From: an uncultured Planococcus sp.
Lineage (GTDB): Bacteria > Bacillota > Bacilli > Bacillales_A > Planococcaceae
Assembly (NCBI GenBank): GCA_947493585.1
Contig: CANLRI010000003.1
Location: 328,204-392,203, forward strand
Direction: 5' to 3'
DNA length: 64,000 nt
In this document: piece by piece, positions 1 through 9,693 of the stretch
How the letters are laid out: each line of letters begins with the position of its first letter
How positions within the stretch are numbered: the stretch's first letter is position 1
Program-made: the position numbers and the translations under genes
The notes under the pieces: generated by a model
What the model was told of the DNA's origin: nothing
The model's database searches: none
What the model saw: the letters and a program-made list of their open reading frames with translations, nothing else

Positions 1-846
1 CTGGTCGATATACAGTTTTACCGGAGCATCAATTGATTCATCTAAGCGAAGAATATCGCCTTTCTTCAAGTCCAGAAAATCCTTGATATCGATTGCCACT
101 TCGCCCAGCACTGCCGCTACGTCCATCTTCGTTGCATGAAGGCGCTTTTCGAGCACTTCCACTTCCTCATGCTCGACTGCTTTTTTCTGGCTTGCCAGCC
201 AATGGCGTGCAGATAATTTCGGCAAGACCTGTTCTAGCACCAAATGCGGCAGGCATAACTGAATCTCGCCTTCCGTTTCGCCAATCTTCGCCTGTAATTT
301 AACGATGATGACCGTTTCATTCGGCGAAGCCATCGGCAAGAATTGCGGGTTCACTTCCACTTCCTTTAATTCGGGTGTTAGCTCAATAACCGATGTCCAA
401 GCTTCCTGAAAGCAACCCAGAGACTGGGCAAAGATCCGGTTGATGACACTGATTTCGATTTCGGTCAAATCACTCGGCTTTTGCACCACATTTCCTTGAC
501 CGCCAAGCAAGCGGTCAAACATGACATATGCCACTTCCGGCGAAAACTTCATCACCATGCTGCCATTGAGCGGAGGGGCTTCGAATACGCCGAGAATCGA
601 CTTTTTCTCAATATTCTCGAGGAAATCTGTATAAGACACTTGCTCCACTTTTTCAGCAGTAATTTGCACGTAGGTGCGCAATTGTGTCGAAAAGTAGGAA
701 GTCAACAGACGCGCAAAATTCTCGTGGATGCGGGATAGCGTCCGGATCTGGTCTTGTGAAAACCGCAAGGCCTTCTTGAAATCATAGGTATGAATTTTTT
801 TGCTGCTCAGGGCTTCTGAGTTGCTGCCTGAAAAATTTGTTTCCAT
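1..846 (-). CDS. fliM: Flagellar motor switch protein FliM (3' end beyond window)
   Basis: This is the start of FliM, the C-ring switch component that binds phospho-CheY and couples to FliG and the FliN/FliY ring. The frame stays open for 282 codons from an ATG at 846 to the window edge; the family is about 330 residues, so the C-terminal part of the SpoA/FliN-like domain is missing. The N-terminal SQDQIRTLSRIHENFAR stretch and the LLGG motif of the CheC-like middle domain are typical of FliM. It lies 11 nt after swrD in the same operon. In Bacillus subtilis fliL sits between these two genes; here it does not. Confidence 0.95.
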   Translation of the reverse strand, partial: METNFSGSNSEALSSKKIHTYDFKKALRFSQDQIRTLSRIHENFARLLTSYFSTQLRTYVQITAEKVEQVSYTDFLENIEKKSILGVFEAPPLNGSMVMKFSPEVAYVMFDRLLGGQGNVVQKPSDLTEIEISVINRIFAQSLGCFQEAWTSVIELTPELKEVEVNPQFLPMASPNETVIIVKLQAKIGETEGEIQLCLPHLVLEQVLPKLSARHWLASQKKAVEHEEVEVLEKRLHATKMDVAAVLGEVAIDIKDFLDLKKGDILRLDESIDAPVKLYIDQ

Positions 847-857
847 ATTGACTCTCC

Positions 858-1073
858 TTACTCTTCCCTAGGTGCATCGTGCAATTTCGGCAGGATGTTG
901 ATATCACGGTAATAAGCCGATACTAAGTCAATCACTGTCCGTACTGGCTCCAACACATGCACTTTTCTTCCGGTAGTAAGCGTAACAACCGTGTCCGGCA
1001 TGGCTTCAATGCGCTCAATATAAACCGCATTCAAGACGATTTCAGAACGGTTCAATCTTGTTAAGCGAATCAT
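858..1073 (-). CDS. swrD: FlbD/SwrD family motility protein
   Basis: This 71-residue protein has the FlbD family pattern: MIRLTRLNRSE at the N-terminus, then the VYIERIEAMPDTVVTLTTGR core. In B. subtilis SwrD increases flagellar power and swarming, probably by acting on stator function, and its gene likewise follows flgE. The position between flgE and fliM supports the call. The exact biochemical activity of this family is not settled. Confidence 0.9.
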   Translation of the reverse strand: MIRLTRLNRSEIVLNAVYIERIEAMPDTVVTLTTGRKVHVLEPVRTVIDLVSAYYRDINILPKLHDAPREE

Positions 1074-1101
1074 TGCGCTTCACTCCGTTCGGCTGGTTTT
1101 A

Positions 1102-1884
1102 TCATCGTTTCAAGTTCACAACTTCCTGAAGCAGTTCATCGGAAGTCGTGATGGTCCGTGAATTCGCTTGGAAACCGCGCTGCGCGATGATCATTTCCGT
1201 GAACTCTTCCGTAAGGTCAACGTTGGACATTTCCAACATGCCAGAACCGATTTCAGTTCCCGCTTGTGCCGCATTTTCAATCACTAGGCCACCAGGGCTT
1301 GCGATATTGGTCATTTCATACAAAGAACCGCCAAACTTGCGCAGGCCAGCTGGATTTTCAGGAGTGGCAATACCGATATTCGCTGCGACTTCCTCTGTGC
1401 CATCCGCTTGCTTACCGATTACTTCGCCCAAACGATTGATCGTGTAGGAATCGTAGCCGCTGACATTGATTGGCTGTCCATTGTCATTTAATACGTTATA
1501 GCCTTGAGCCGTGACCAAGTTGCCTTCAGCCGTGACTGTGAAATTACCCGCGCGTGTTAAATACTGTCCTTCACCGCCTGGTGCTTCCGGATCTTGTACG
1601 ACAAAGAATCCATCGCCCATAATCGTTAAATCGGTTCCGACGCCTGTCGACATGGCGGACCCCGCGTTGTGATTAACGTTCAAAGAAGCGCTAGTTGAAC
1701 CGAGGCCGACTTGCATCGGATTGGCCCCGCTATTGGACATATTCTGGCTCAATAGATCTTGGAACGTGATCGTGCTTTTCTTGAATCCAACCGTATTGAC
1801 GTTGGAAATATTGTTCCCGATAACATCCAATTTCACCTGGAAGTTTTTCATGCCGGAAATCCCGGAGTACATAGAACGCAACAT
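1102..1884 (-). CDS. flgE: Flagellar hook protein FlgE (FlgG-like)
   Basis: This is the hook protein, which forms the universal joint between rod and filament. The 260 residues start with the flagellar-rod N-terminal motif (MLRSMYSGISGMKNFQVKLD, then GNNISNVNT) and end with the conserved C-terminal helix (TEEFTEMIIAQRGFQANSRTI). It is short like the B. subtilis hook protein, without the large variable domain of enterobacterial FlgE. It follows flgD, the hook cap, in the expected order. B. subtilis databases have named this gene both flgG and flgE. Confidence 0.93.
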   Translation of the reverse strand: MLRSMYSGISGMKNFQVKLDVIGNNISNVNTVGFKKSTITFQDLLSQNMSNSGANPMQVGLGSTSASLNVNHNAGSAMSTGVGTDLTIMGDGFFVVQDPEAPGGEGQYLTRAGNFTVTAEGNLVTAQGYNVLNDNGQPINVSGYDSYTINRLGEVIGKQADGTEEVAANIGIATPENPAGLRKFGGSLYEMTNIASPGGLVIENAAQAGTEIGSGMLEMSNVDLTEEFTEMIIAQRGFQANSRTITTSDELLQEVVNLKR

Positions 1885-1915
1885 TTTTCATTTCCCCTTT
1901 CAGCTGGCTGCAAGT

Positions 1916-2374
1916 TTAGGCTTGCTCGGCCGCATGTTCGTTTTTGGTTTCGCCTTGCTGTTCGATCCGTTCAATGGCCGACAATGGAATTTTCGTTTCT
2001 CCGTCTGCCAGCTCGACCATGATCTCGCCGTTCTTCATCGTGACCGCTTTGACAATGCCGGTGCCAGCTTGTTCATTGGCCGACCAGCTGATTTCGGTCC
2101 CGAGCAAATGGGCAGAACCCGCAAGCGATGCGCTTCCGCCTTCTCCGGCATAGCCTGTCATCGTCTTGTTCAATTGCGTCAATTGCTCGAGGCTGCTGAA
2201 CTGCGCCATCTGCCCAATGAATTCCGCATCTTTTTGCGGTTCCATCGGGTCCTGGTATTTCAGCTGGGCAATCAGGATTTTCAGGAAAGCATCTTGACCG
2301 AGTGCATCCGGCTTTGTTTTTTCTGCAGCTGCCGCCGGCTGGTTCGCCGCCGTCGTTGCTGTGGTGATATTCAT
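1916..2374 (-). CDS. flgD: Flagellar hook-capping protein FlgD
   Basis: FlgD forms the temporary cap under which hook subunits polymerise. The N-terminal region carries the family signature [19 protein letters not shown] followed by [17 protein letters not shown]. At 152 residues it is the short Bacillus-type FlgD without the C-terminal Ig-like domains of proteobacterial versions. It sits between fliK and flgE. Confidence 0.95.
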   Translation of the reverse strand: MNITTATTAANQPAAAAEKTKPDALGQDAFLKILIAQLKYQDPMEPQKDAEFIGQMAQFSSLEQLTQLNKTMTGYAGEGGSASLAGSAHLLGTEISWSANEQAGTGIVKAVTMKNGEIMVELADGETKIPLSAIERIEQQGETKNEHAAEQA

Positions 2375-2391
2375 CCAATCAGTCCCCTTTG

Positions 2392-3675
2392 TTAAACGGT
2401 GTAATTCACTTGGCCATTCGTTGAAACAGCTCCCTGCTGGCGCCTCTTTGGTATATCGGCATCATCCGAAACGGGTTCTCCGCCGCTTCCGCCGCGTGAG
2501 CCAGCGCTATTTCCAGGCGCCTCCGCGAAAGGCGATTCCCGCTGCCGTTCATGCTGCTGGAATTCGGATGAACCGCTCTCTTCCCGCACTTCCAAACGAT
2601 CGATCTCCACGCCTTGCTGAGTCAGCGACACACGCAATTGATTTAATTGAAATTCGACGGCTTCTTTCGCTGCGCCGTGGCTCGCGATGATTTGCGCGCT
2701 CACTTTGCCGCCTGCTGCGCTCACCAAAATCTCCAGATGACCGAGATGCTCAGGAAAAATATTGATGCGCAAGCGCGTTTCATTTCCGCCCGCAGTTAAG
2801 CGGGCCGGTGAGCTGATCCATTCCGCGAGTGTTTCCGACAGTTTTTGCACCGGCACTTGTCGGACCGGAACATCCACTGGCTTTTGTTCAGCAAGTGCTG
2901 ACGTTAGTGCTGCAGTTTGTACTTGCCCATCTGTTTTCACAGGAGCTGCAGTTTGAACCGCTTCTGCTTTTGGAACCGCTTCGCCTTCTACAGGCACTGC
3001 TTTCGCTTCAGGCACTTGCTGTTCAACTACGCTGTTAGCTGGAGCGCTTTCCTTCGACAGCGCATGAAGCCAGGCGGCAGGCGTCTGCGCAAACGGCAGG
3101 CGCGCTTCTGGTTTGATAGGTGCAAGCTCTTTCAATAGCAGCAATTTTTCTGAAGGCGGCGTTTCTTCTTTCAAGCGCGCAGCCAACTCGAGGAGCGGGC
3201 GCAGCGCTTCTTCCGGCGCCGCTTCAGCCGAGGCAATTTCTTTTTCAGCGACCCCCGAAAATTCGGCGGGCTGTGCGAATTCTTTAGCAGTCAGCAATAA
3301 GGATTTTATTTGTTTTACCAGTGCAGCTAGTTCACCCTGCAGCTCTTCGTCGGAACTAAAGGCTTCGACGGCTTGTTGCAACTGTTCCCCATTGACATCT
3401 GCGAGCAATTGGAACACCGCGTATTGCAAAGCTTGCTGTTCCTCGGTCAATTGCTCTGTAGGCATGCCCGATAATTGCTCGAGGAGTGCGATGAGTTCTT
3501 TCATTGGCAACGCGTTCGGTGCCGTTTCAGGTTCCGTTTGCGGCTGCGCCGGATCTGCCGACAACGCCATGAGCAATTGTCCAAACTGTCCAGTCGGCTC
3601 ACTGCTTGCTTGCGTTTTCACAGCAGCTGCGGGTGCAGCGGGCCGGCCGGTTAATGCAGACACCAGTGCGTTCAC
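2392..3675 (-). CDS. fliK: Flagellar hook-length control protein FliK
   Basis: FliK measures hook length and switches the export gate from hook to filament substrates. The 427 residues comprise a long Ala/Gln/Glu-rich N-terminal region of low complexity and a C-terminal Flg_hook domain at about residues 290-370, containing [19 protein letters not shown] and [17 protein letters not shown]. The GTG start overlaps the fliJ stop as GTGA, indicating translational coupling. B. subtilis has ylxF (motE) between fliJ and fliK; it is absent here. Confidence 0.92.
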   Translation of the reverse strand: MNALVSALTGRPAAPAAAVKTQASSEPTGQFGQLLMALSADPAQPQTEPETAPNALPMKELIALLEQLSGMPTEQLTEEQQALQYAVFQLLADVNGEQLQQAVEAFSSDEELQGELAALVKQIKSLLLTAKEFAQPAEFSGVAEKEIASAEAAPEEALRPLLELAARLKEETPPSEKLLLLKELAPIKPEARLPFAQTPAAWLHALSKESAPANSVVEQQVPEAKAVPVEGEAVPKAEAVQTAAPVKTDGQVQTAALTSALAEQKPVDVPVRQVPVQKLSETLAEWISSPARLTAGGNETRLRINIFPEHLGHLEILVSAAGGKVSAQIIASHGAAKEAVEFQLNQLRVSLTQQGVEIDRLEVREESGSSEFQQHERQRESPFAEAPGNSAGSRGGSGGEPVSDDADIPKRRQQGAVSTNGQVNYTV

Positions 3676-4133
3676 TGTGCGTCACCGGTTCTGCCGAGGC
3701 GATAATAGCGGCTGCCGGCCAGGTCATCGAAAAAGCTCTGCTCTGCCGCTTGATGTTCTTTCTGGTGGGCGGCGTAGTTCTGCTCTTTTAAATTGCCCCA
3801 GGTTTTTTCTTCACGCGCTTTTTCTTTTAAGGCATCTTGGCTTCTTGAGACATGGCGTTCGTGGTTCGCGACTTCTCGGTTCGCCATGAACGACTGCTCA
3901 TAGAGTTGGTGGATGTATTCTTCGAGCATGCGCAGCTCGGAGATCGGGATGCCTTTTTGTTCTTTTGCTTTTTTCATTTCTTCCGCTTGGGTGATTTTGC
4001 TGTGCAGCGCTTCGCTTTGTTCGCGGACGGCCTGCTCTTTTTTCAGCGCTTCGGCCATTTCTACTTGGGCCAGCTGTGTTTCGTTTTCTTTCAGTTCGAG
4101 AATTTTCTGGAATCGGAAATTGAATCGTGTCAC
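3672..4133 (-). CDS. fliJ: Flagellar export chaperone FliJ
   Basis: FliJ is the coiled-coil stalk of the FliHI export ATPase and escorts empty chaperones. The 153 residues are almost entirely charged helix (MTRFNFRFQKILELKENE, then many K/E/Q heptads), matching the family. The GTG start overlaps the fliI stop by 4 nt (GTGA), and its own stop overlaps the fliK start, so fliI-fliJ-fliK are tightly coupled. Confidence 0.9.
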   Translation of the reverse strand: MTRFNFRFQKILELKENETQLAQVEMAEALKKEQAVREQSEALHSKITQAEEMKKAKEQKGIPISELRMLEEYIHQLYEQSFMANREVANHERHVSRSQDALKEKAREEKTWGNLKEQNYAAHQKEHQAAEQSFFDDLAGSRYYRLGRTGDAQ

Positions 4134-5455
4134 GTATCTGCACCTCCAAATTGTCGTGCGAGCCGCTCGACGCTTTCCGTCAATTCGGCCTTCTCGTATA
4201 TATCTTGCTGTAAATATTCGCGAATCAATGGATACGCGCGGATCGCTTCATCGATTTCTTTATTGGCGCCGCTTTTATAGGCCCCGATATTGATCAAGTC
4301 TTCTGCAGAATCGTGAGCTGCGAGCAATCGCTTCAATTCAGTCGCCGCTCTTTGATGGTCGTGCGTCGTCACTTCATTCATGATACGGCTCACGCTTGCC
4401 ATGATATTGATTGCCGGGAATTGTCCTTTTTGCGCCAATTTGCGGTCCAGGACGATATGGCCGTCCAAGATGCCGCGCACCGCATCGGCGATCGGTTCGT
4501 TCATATCATCGCCATCGACCAGGACTGTATAAAAGGCGGTGATCGATCCTTTAGCAGATGTTCCGGAGCGTTCAAGCAAACGCGGCAATAACGCGAAGAC
4601 GCTCGGCGTGTAGCCTTTACTGGTCGGCGGTTCACCGACTGCTAGTCCCACTTCGCGCTGCGCCATCGCAAAACGCGTTACAGAATCCATCATCAACATG
4701 ACGTTTTTTCCTTGGTCGCGGAAATATTCCGCAATCGCCGTTGCCGTCAGCGCGCCTTTAATGCGCTGCATCGGCGTCTGGTCAGACGTCGCAGCGACCA
4801 CGACCGAATTTTTCAAACCTTCTGGCCCGAGATCGCGTTCGATAAAATCACGCACTTCCCGGCCACGCTCGCCGATCAGCGCGATTACGTTAACATCGGC
4901 TTCGGTGTTGCGGGCGATCATGCCCATGAGCGTGCTTTTGCCGACGCCGCTTCCCGCGAATACGCCGATGCGCTGGCCTTGCCCGACTGTCAGCAAGCCG
5001 TCAATCGCGCGAACGCCGACTTCTAGAGGCTTATCGATGCGCGGTCGCTTGAGCGGGTTCGGCGGCGTATTGGTCGTGGAATATTTTTTCAAGCCTTTCG
5101 GCAATTTATTGTCATCCAAAGGCTTTCCGGTGCCATCCAAAATTTTCCCGAGAATGGCCGGGCCGACGCGGATCTGCAACGGCACGCCTGTTGCCACGAC
5201 AAGGCAGCCTGGGCCGACTTGCGCCAAATCGCGCAACGGCATGAGCATGATTTTGTTTTCTTTAAAGCCGACGACTTCCGCCTCGATCGGCGGGTCAAAA
5301 CGGCTTGGATACAATAAACACAACTCGCCTAGCTTGGCGTTTGGGCCTTGCGCTTCGATCGTCAAGCCAATCACTTGGACGACTTTTCCGTGTTTTCTCA
5401 CCGGCTCGATTTCTTCCAACAGCGTCAAATACTCACTATCTATCAGCTTCATCAT
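4130..5455 (-). CDS. fliI: Flagellum-specific export ATPase FliI
   Basis: FliI is the F1-beta-like ATPase of the flagellar type III export apparatus. The Walker A motif GSGVGKST lies near residue 170, followed by ALIGERGREVRDF and the Walker B strand VMLMMDSVTRFA. I place the start at the ATG at 5455, because GAGGAG lies 7 nt upstream; a GTG at 5470 has no such site. Predicted length is 441 residues, as in the family. It overlaps the end of fliH by 20 nt. Confidence 0.95.
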   Translation of the reverse strand: MMKLIDSEYLTLLEEIEPVRKHGKVVQVIGLTIEAQGPNAKLGELCLLYPSRFDPPIEAEVVGFKENKIMLMPLRDLAQVGPGCLVVATGVPLQIRVGPAILGKILDGTGKPLDDNKLPKGLKKYSTTNTPPNPLKRPRIDKPLEVGVRAIDGLLTVGQGQRIGVFAGSGVGKSTLMGMIARNTEADVNVIALIGERGREVRDFIERDLGPEGLKNSVVVAATSDQTPMQRIKGALTATAIAEYFRDQGKNVMLMMDSVTRFAMAQREVGLAVGEPPTSKGYTPSVFALLPRLLERSGTSAKGSITAFYTVLVDGDDMNEPIADAVRGILDGHIVLDRKLAQKGQFPAINIMASVSRIMNEVTTHDHQRAATELKRLLAAHDSAEDLINIGAYKSGANKEIDEAIRAYPLIREYLQQDIYEKAELTESVERLARQFGGADT

Positions 5456-6224
5456 TGGATTTCTCCTCACAATAAACGAGCAATTGCTTTTTGATTTCGT
5501 TCAGCTGGCTATCGAGTGTCGCATCAAACGAGCCGCTTTTCGTATGAATCGTGCACCCCGAAGGCGCTTGCCCTGCGACTGGCATCAGCTTAAGTTCGGC
5601 GCCTGCCCGTATATAGCTTTTCAGCTCGTCTTCAAACGGCAGCATCGCCGGATAATCTTCAAGCGCTACGTGAATGGCGACTTCTTCCGAATCGTCCACT
5701 TGCCTTAGCGCGTGGCGGATAATCGACAACAGCTGCACATCGTCTTGCATCAATTCATTGCGGATGATTTTCCGCGCGATTTCGGTGCTGAGCGATAGCA
5801 AAAACGGTTCCGATTCACGGATAATGCGGCGCTGTTCTTCGTAAGCCGCAGCGATCAAGCTTTCCATCAGCTCGCGCTTTTGGAGAAAATCCGCTTCCGC
5901 TTGCGCGAGCCCTTGGGTGAAGCCTTCTTGAAAACCGGCCTCCGCCGCAGCTTGCGCCTGTTGCTCCGCTTGTTCTAGCGCTTGCTGCTGTTGAATTTCG
6001 CGCCACTCGGCCAGTTGTGCGTGTGCTTGTTGCTGTTCTTCGGCCAATTGTTTTCTCAGCGTATCCAATTGCTGCTCCAAACCACTGACTTCCTCTTTTA
6101 AACGTACACCGTACTGTTCGATGTCTGACTCCGCTTGTGCTTCGAACGGCCGGCGGGTTTCCACTTTACGCAATCCGATGATTTTTGTGCCGCTTTGTTC
6201 GGTGCTGCGGATGATGTTAGACAA
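5436..6224 (-). CDS. fliH: Flagellar export regulator FliH
   Basis: FliH is the peripheral-stalk-like partner of FliI and docks it to the C-ring and export gate. The 262 residues have a central Gln/Glu/Ala-rich coiled coil (about residues 40-100, with GFQEGFTQGLAQAEADF following) and a C-terminal domain resembling the V-ATPase E subunit. The start is TTG at 6224, inside the last codons of fliG (8 nt overlap), with a GGGAGATG ribosome site. The position between fliG and fliI supports the call. Confidence 0.9.
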   Translation of the reverse strand: MSNIIRSTEQSGTKIIGLRKVETRRPFEAQAESDIEQYGVRLKEEVSGLEQQLDTLRKQLAEEQQQAHAQLAEWREIQQQQALEQAEQQAQAAAEAGFQEGFTQGLAQAEADFLQKRELMESLIAAAYEEQRRIIRESEPFLLSLSTEIARKIIRNELMQDDVQLLSIIRHALRQVDDSEEVAIHVALEDYPAMLPFEDELKSYIRAGAELKLMPVAGQAPSGCTIHTKSGSFDATLDSQLNEIKKQLLVYCEEKSNDEADR

Positions 6225-7233
6225 TCAGTTCATCTCCCTCTTCCCGGGAAACGGTGATTTCTCCCTCTTCTTCAAGCTTGCGGATCAGCGCGACGATTTC
6301 TGTCTGCGCGTTTTCTACATCCTTCAGTTTCACAGGACCCATCACTTCGATCTCTTCCCGGATCAATTCCGAACGTCTTGAAGACATGTTTCTGAATATG
6401 CTTTCTTTGACTTCATCACTGGCTGCTTTCAATGCCAGGCTCAATTCCACATCGCTCACTTCGCGAATAACCCGCTGTATTGAACGCACATCCAATTTGA
6501 CCAGGTCTTCGAAGACAAACATGAGTTTTTTGATCTCCGCGACAAGCTCTGGGCTGCCGCTTTCGAGTTCAGACAAAATGGCTTTTTCAGTGCTGCGGTC
6601 GACTTGGTTCAGGACGCGGACAATCGCTTCCACCCCGCCGGTTACAGCGTAGTCTTGAACGCCGTTGACAGAGGATAATTTCCGCTCCAAAATTTGTTCC
6701 ACTTGTTGAATGACATCAGGCGACGTACTTTCCATTAACGCGATGCGCTTGGCGACTTCTGCCCGCTGCTCAACCGGCAACTGCGATAGGATCTGCGAAG
6801 ATTGCTTTGGATCCAGATAAGACAAGACCAATGCAATCGTCTGTGCCTGTTCGTTCTGCAGCACGGTCACCAGCCGGGCCGGATCCAAACGCCTCGCGAA
6901 ATTGAACGGCTTGACTTGCAGCCGGTTTGACAAGCGGCCGATTGTGTCGATGGCCTTTTCTTTGCCAAGCGCTTTTTCGAGCACTTCCCGTGCATAGCTA
7001 AGCCCGCCTTCGTTCATATAATCCTGCGCCAGGACCATTTCGTAAAATTCATTGATCACTTTTTCTGTCTGGCTATTCTTCAACTGGCGCACATTGGAAA
7101 TTTCCATCGTCAATTGGTCGATTTCCCTTTCCGATAAGCGCTTGAATACTTCGACGGAAACGTCTGGGCCCATACCCACAAGCAATACAGCGACTTTTTG
7201 AATTCCCGTCAACTCTTTAATGCGTTCTACCAT
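6217..7233 (-). CDS. fliG: Flagellar motor switch protein FliG
   Basis: FliG is the rotor protein that contacts the MotA stator and the FliF MS ring. The 338 residues show the N-terminal KVAVLLVGMGPDVSVEVFKRLS segment, the central EXXXL repeats, and the C-terminal torque helix with FVFEDLVKLDVRSIQRVIRE, which carries the charged residues expected at the stator interface. Length is standard for the family. Confidence 0.96.
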   Translation of the reverse strand: MVERIKELTGIQKVAVLLVGMGPDVSVEVFKRLSEREIDQLTMEISNVRQLKNSQTEKVINEFYEMVLAQDYMNEGGLSYAREVLEKALGKEKAIDTIGRLSNRLQVKPFNFARRLDPARLVTVLQNEQAQTIALVLSYLDPKQSSQILSQLPVEQRAEVAKRIALMESTSPDVIQQVEQILERKLSSVNGVQDYAVTGGVEAIVRVLNQVDRSTEKAILSELESGSPELVAEIKKLMFVFEDLVKLDVRSIQRVIREVSDVELSLALKAASDEVKESIFRNMSSRRSELIREEIEVMGPVKLKDVENAQTEIVALIRKLEEEGEITVSREEGDELIV

Positions 7234-7244
7234 TCAATTCTCCC

Positions 7245-8891
7245 CTAATCATCCGCCATCCATGAGCGCAGTAGATTTGTAAAATCATCAGGACGCCCTT
7301 TAGCAAGTTTCTCGATGGTTTTGCGCTTCGGATTGGTCCGATTATTAAATTCAGACAAATCGACTCCACCATCTTGTTCGGTGGCGGTTGCTGCTGGCTG
7401 CATTTTCGCAGCCGCCCGCTCGAAATAATCCATCTCAAGTTCGGCTGCCAATTCTTCCTGCTGCTTTTTGCGTCTCTTGGCTACAAGAAGGATGATGCCC
7501 GTCAACAAGATCACGGCCACTCCGGCGAGTACGTACCAAAGAAGCGGTACGCCTGTCCAGAACGTCGTCACCGGCTCTTCTTCAGCCAGTTCCGGACGCC
7601 CTTGGAATTCTGTCGCAAAGATGGAAATGCGGTCATCGAGTTCGGCCGGCGTCGGCTGGAACTCGTTCATGCTGAGCGATGCGCTGACCGTATTCCCTAG
7701 TAGATTGCGGATATCGGTCATGTTCTGCTCGGTCAAACTGGCCGGATTGTCCGGCACTGGCGGCTCGACGCCAACATTGATCGTAATGTCATCAATGACA
7801 TAAGGGCTCATCTCAATCTGGCGGCTAATGCGATTGACTTCGCGGTTAATTCGTTCTTCAGTCCGCTCAGAGTCACTCGTCCCGGTGCCGTCTGCTGCGG
7901 GATAATTAGCGATATCCGATTCCCCAGTTCCGGCATCATCTGCCAGCGCTGCACCTTCACTTGCGTAGGTTTCGACGATTCGCTCGACACTGATGTCGAT
8001 GCCTTCGCCCGTTTCGAGATCAACCGGCTCCACTAATTGTTCTTCACGTTTTTCCTTCGTAAAGTCGATATTTGCCATAACGGAAACAACGACTTTGTCC
8101 TGCCCAAGCAATAGCCCGAGCATCTGCTGCAATTCACGTTGGATATCTTTTTCGATGCCTTGCTGGATTTCGCGGTTTTGCTGATAGACCGTCAAATTGG
8201 TGTCCGGCGCGCCTGTATCTTGCAATTCAAATACTTGGCCGTTCTGGTCCATGATGACAATTTGTTCCATTGGCAGATTCGGCACTGACTTACTGACCAA
8301 ATGGTATAAACCGTTGATTTGTTTTTGGTCCAAATTCAAGGTGCCGTCGCCCTGGATGACGATCGATGCGGTCGACATTTGCTCTTCATCGGTCAACCAG
8401 ACGTTTTCTTTTGGCAACGTGATCATGACGTTGGCATCAGTCACTCCGGAAATTTGTTTCACCAAATACGCAAGTTCGTTTTGCATCGCATCGCGTTCGA
8501 CAACGTCAAAATGGCGGTCGGTCATTCCGAGGCCCATATTTTCACTGAATATGCCGTACGTGACATTGCCGTTTTTCGGCAGGCCTTCTGCCGCTAGGCT
8601 CACTTTCAAGCTGGCAACTTGTTCGTCCGGGACGGAGATAGTCGAGCCGTCCGTCGACACTTCGACTGGAATTCCTTGGGTTTCGATCGCTGCCTTGATT
8701 TCGCCTGCTTCTGCAGGATCCAAATTGGAGTACAAAGGCGACATATTCGTTTGGCTATTGAAGAAAACAAAAAGCCCTAGGGCAAGTAATGTGATGAAAA
8801 AGGACGCGGCCATCAGCCATTTGGTCGCTTTCGATAAACTGCCCCAGGAGTCTTTTGTCTTGGTTTTATAGGTTTCGAACTTCTCTTTCAT
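7245..8891 (-). CDS. fliF: Flagellar MS-ring protein FliF
   Basis: FliF forms the inner-membrane MS ring. An N-terminal membrane helix (MAASFFITLLALGLFVFF) and a second near residue 450 (LLWYVLAGVAVILLTGIILL) flank the periplasmic YscJ/FliF domains; the C-terminal tail (ending LLRSWMADD) is the FliG-binding segment. I choose the ATG at 8891 (548 residues), 8 nt after AAGGTG, rather than the GTG at 8900. Confidence 0.95.
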   Translation of the reverse strand: MKEKFETYKTKTKDSWGSLSKATKWLMAASFFITLLALGLFVFFNSQTNMSPLYSNLDPAEAGEIKAAIETQGIPVEVSTDGSTISVPDEQVASLKVSLAAEGLPKNGNVTYGIFSENMGLGMTDRHFDVVERDAMQNELAYLVKQISGVTDANVMITLPKENVWLTDEEQMSTASIVIQGDGTLNLDQKQINGLYHLVSKSVPNLPMEQIVIMDQNGQVFELQDTGAPDTNLTVYQQNREIQQGIEKDIQRELQQMLGLLLGQDKVVVSVMANIDFTKEKREEQLVEPVDLETGEGIDISVERIVETYASEGAALADDAGTGESDIANYPAADGTGTSDSERTEERINREVNRISRQIEMSPYVIDDITINVGVEPPVPDNPASLTEQNMTDIRNLLGNTVSASLSMNEFQPTPAELDDRISIFATEFQGRPELAEEEPVTTFWTGVPLLWYVLAGVAVILLTGIILLVAKRRKKQQEELAAELEMDYFERAAAKMQPAATATEQDGGVDLSEFNNRTNPKRKTIEKLAKGRPDDFTNLLRSWMADD

Positions 8892-8913
8892 TGAACGCAC
8901 ACCTTATTTTCTT

Positions 8914-9210
8914 TCATACTTGCATTCTCATCACTTCTTGGTACGCTTCCACTACTTTATTGCGCACTTGCATCGTCATTTGCAGCGACAGGCTCGCTTT
9001 TTGCGAAGCGATCATCACTTCGTGGACGTCTTTCACTTCGCCCGTCAGCAATTGATCCGTCTTTTTATCGGATACGTTTTGTGCCGCGCTCACTTCTTTT
9101 AGTGCATTCTTAAAAACATCGCCGAACCCCGTCGCTTGCGGCTCCGGCTGCATTTTTTCCAGAAATTGATTTTGCAGAAACGGTGTCTGCAGCTGTGTAA
9201 TTTTCTCCAT
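8914..9210 (-). CDS. fliE: Flagellar hook-basal body protein FliE
   Basis: FliE joins the MS ring to the rod and is an early export substrate. The 98 residues include the conserved FGDVFKNALKEVS segment and the C-terminal signature SLSLQMTMQVRNKVVEAYQE with MMRMQV-like end. A GGAGGGG ribosome site precedes the ATG. Confidence 0.95.
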   Translation of the reverse strand: MEKITQLQTPFLQNQFLEKMQPEPQATGFGDVFKNALKEVSAAQNVSDKKTDQLLTGEVKDVHEVMIASQKASLSLQMTMQVRNKVVEAYQEVMRMQV

Positions 9211-9235
9211 GCTGCCCCTCCTGAACTAAACTTCG

Positions 9236-9688
9236 TTACTTCCCGATTTCGAGTGCTTTCATGAACATGCTTTTCGAGGCGTTCATCGCCGTGACGTTCG
9301 CTTCATAAGAACGCGTTGCTGACATCAAATCGACCATTTCCTTAATCGGGTCCACATTCGACGTGCGCACATACCCTTCGGCATCGGCATCCGGATGTTC
9401 CGGATCGTATGTCACCGGAAATGGCGTGGCGTCTTCCCGGATAGCGCTTGCTTTCACGCCTGCCCCGGCTCCTTTATTTTCCATGGCGGCCGTCAATTGT
9501 TTAGCGAACGGCGACGCGCCGGCGGTCGACAATTCGACGGTCTTGCGGCGATACGGCACCCATTCCCCGTTGACTAATTCAGCACGGTTTGTGTTGGCGT
9601 TGGCGATATTCGATGACACGACATCCATCCGCAAGCGGTTGGCGGTCAAGCCAGATGCGCTAATATTCAGACCATTAAATAAAGACAT
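9236..9688 (-). CDS. flgC: Flagellar basal-body rod protein FlgC
   Basis: FlgC is a proximal rod subunit. The 150 residues start with MSLFNGLNISASGLTANRLR and the rod motif SSNIANANT, and end with YEANVTAMNASKSMFMKALE, both typical of FlgC. It is the second gene of the operon, 5 nt after flgB. Confidence 0.96.
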   Translation of the reverse strand: MSLFNGLNISASGLTANRLRMDVVSSNIANANTNRAELVNGEWVPYRRKTVELSTAGASPFAKQLTAAMENKGAGAGVKASAIREDATPFPVTYDPEHPDADAEGYVRTSNVDPIKEMVDLMSATRSYEANVTAMNASKSMFMKALEIGK

Positions 9689-9693
9689 ACGCG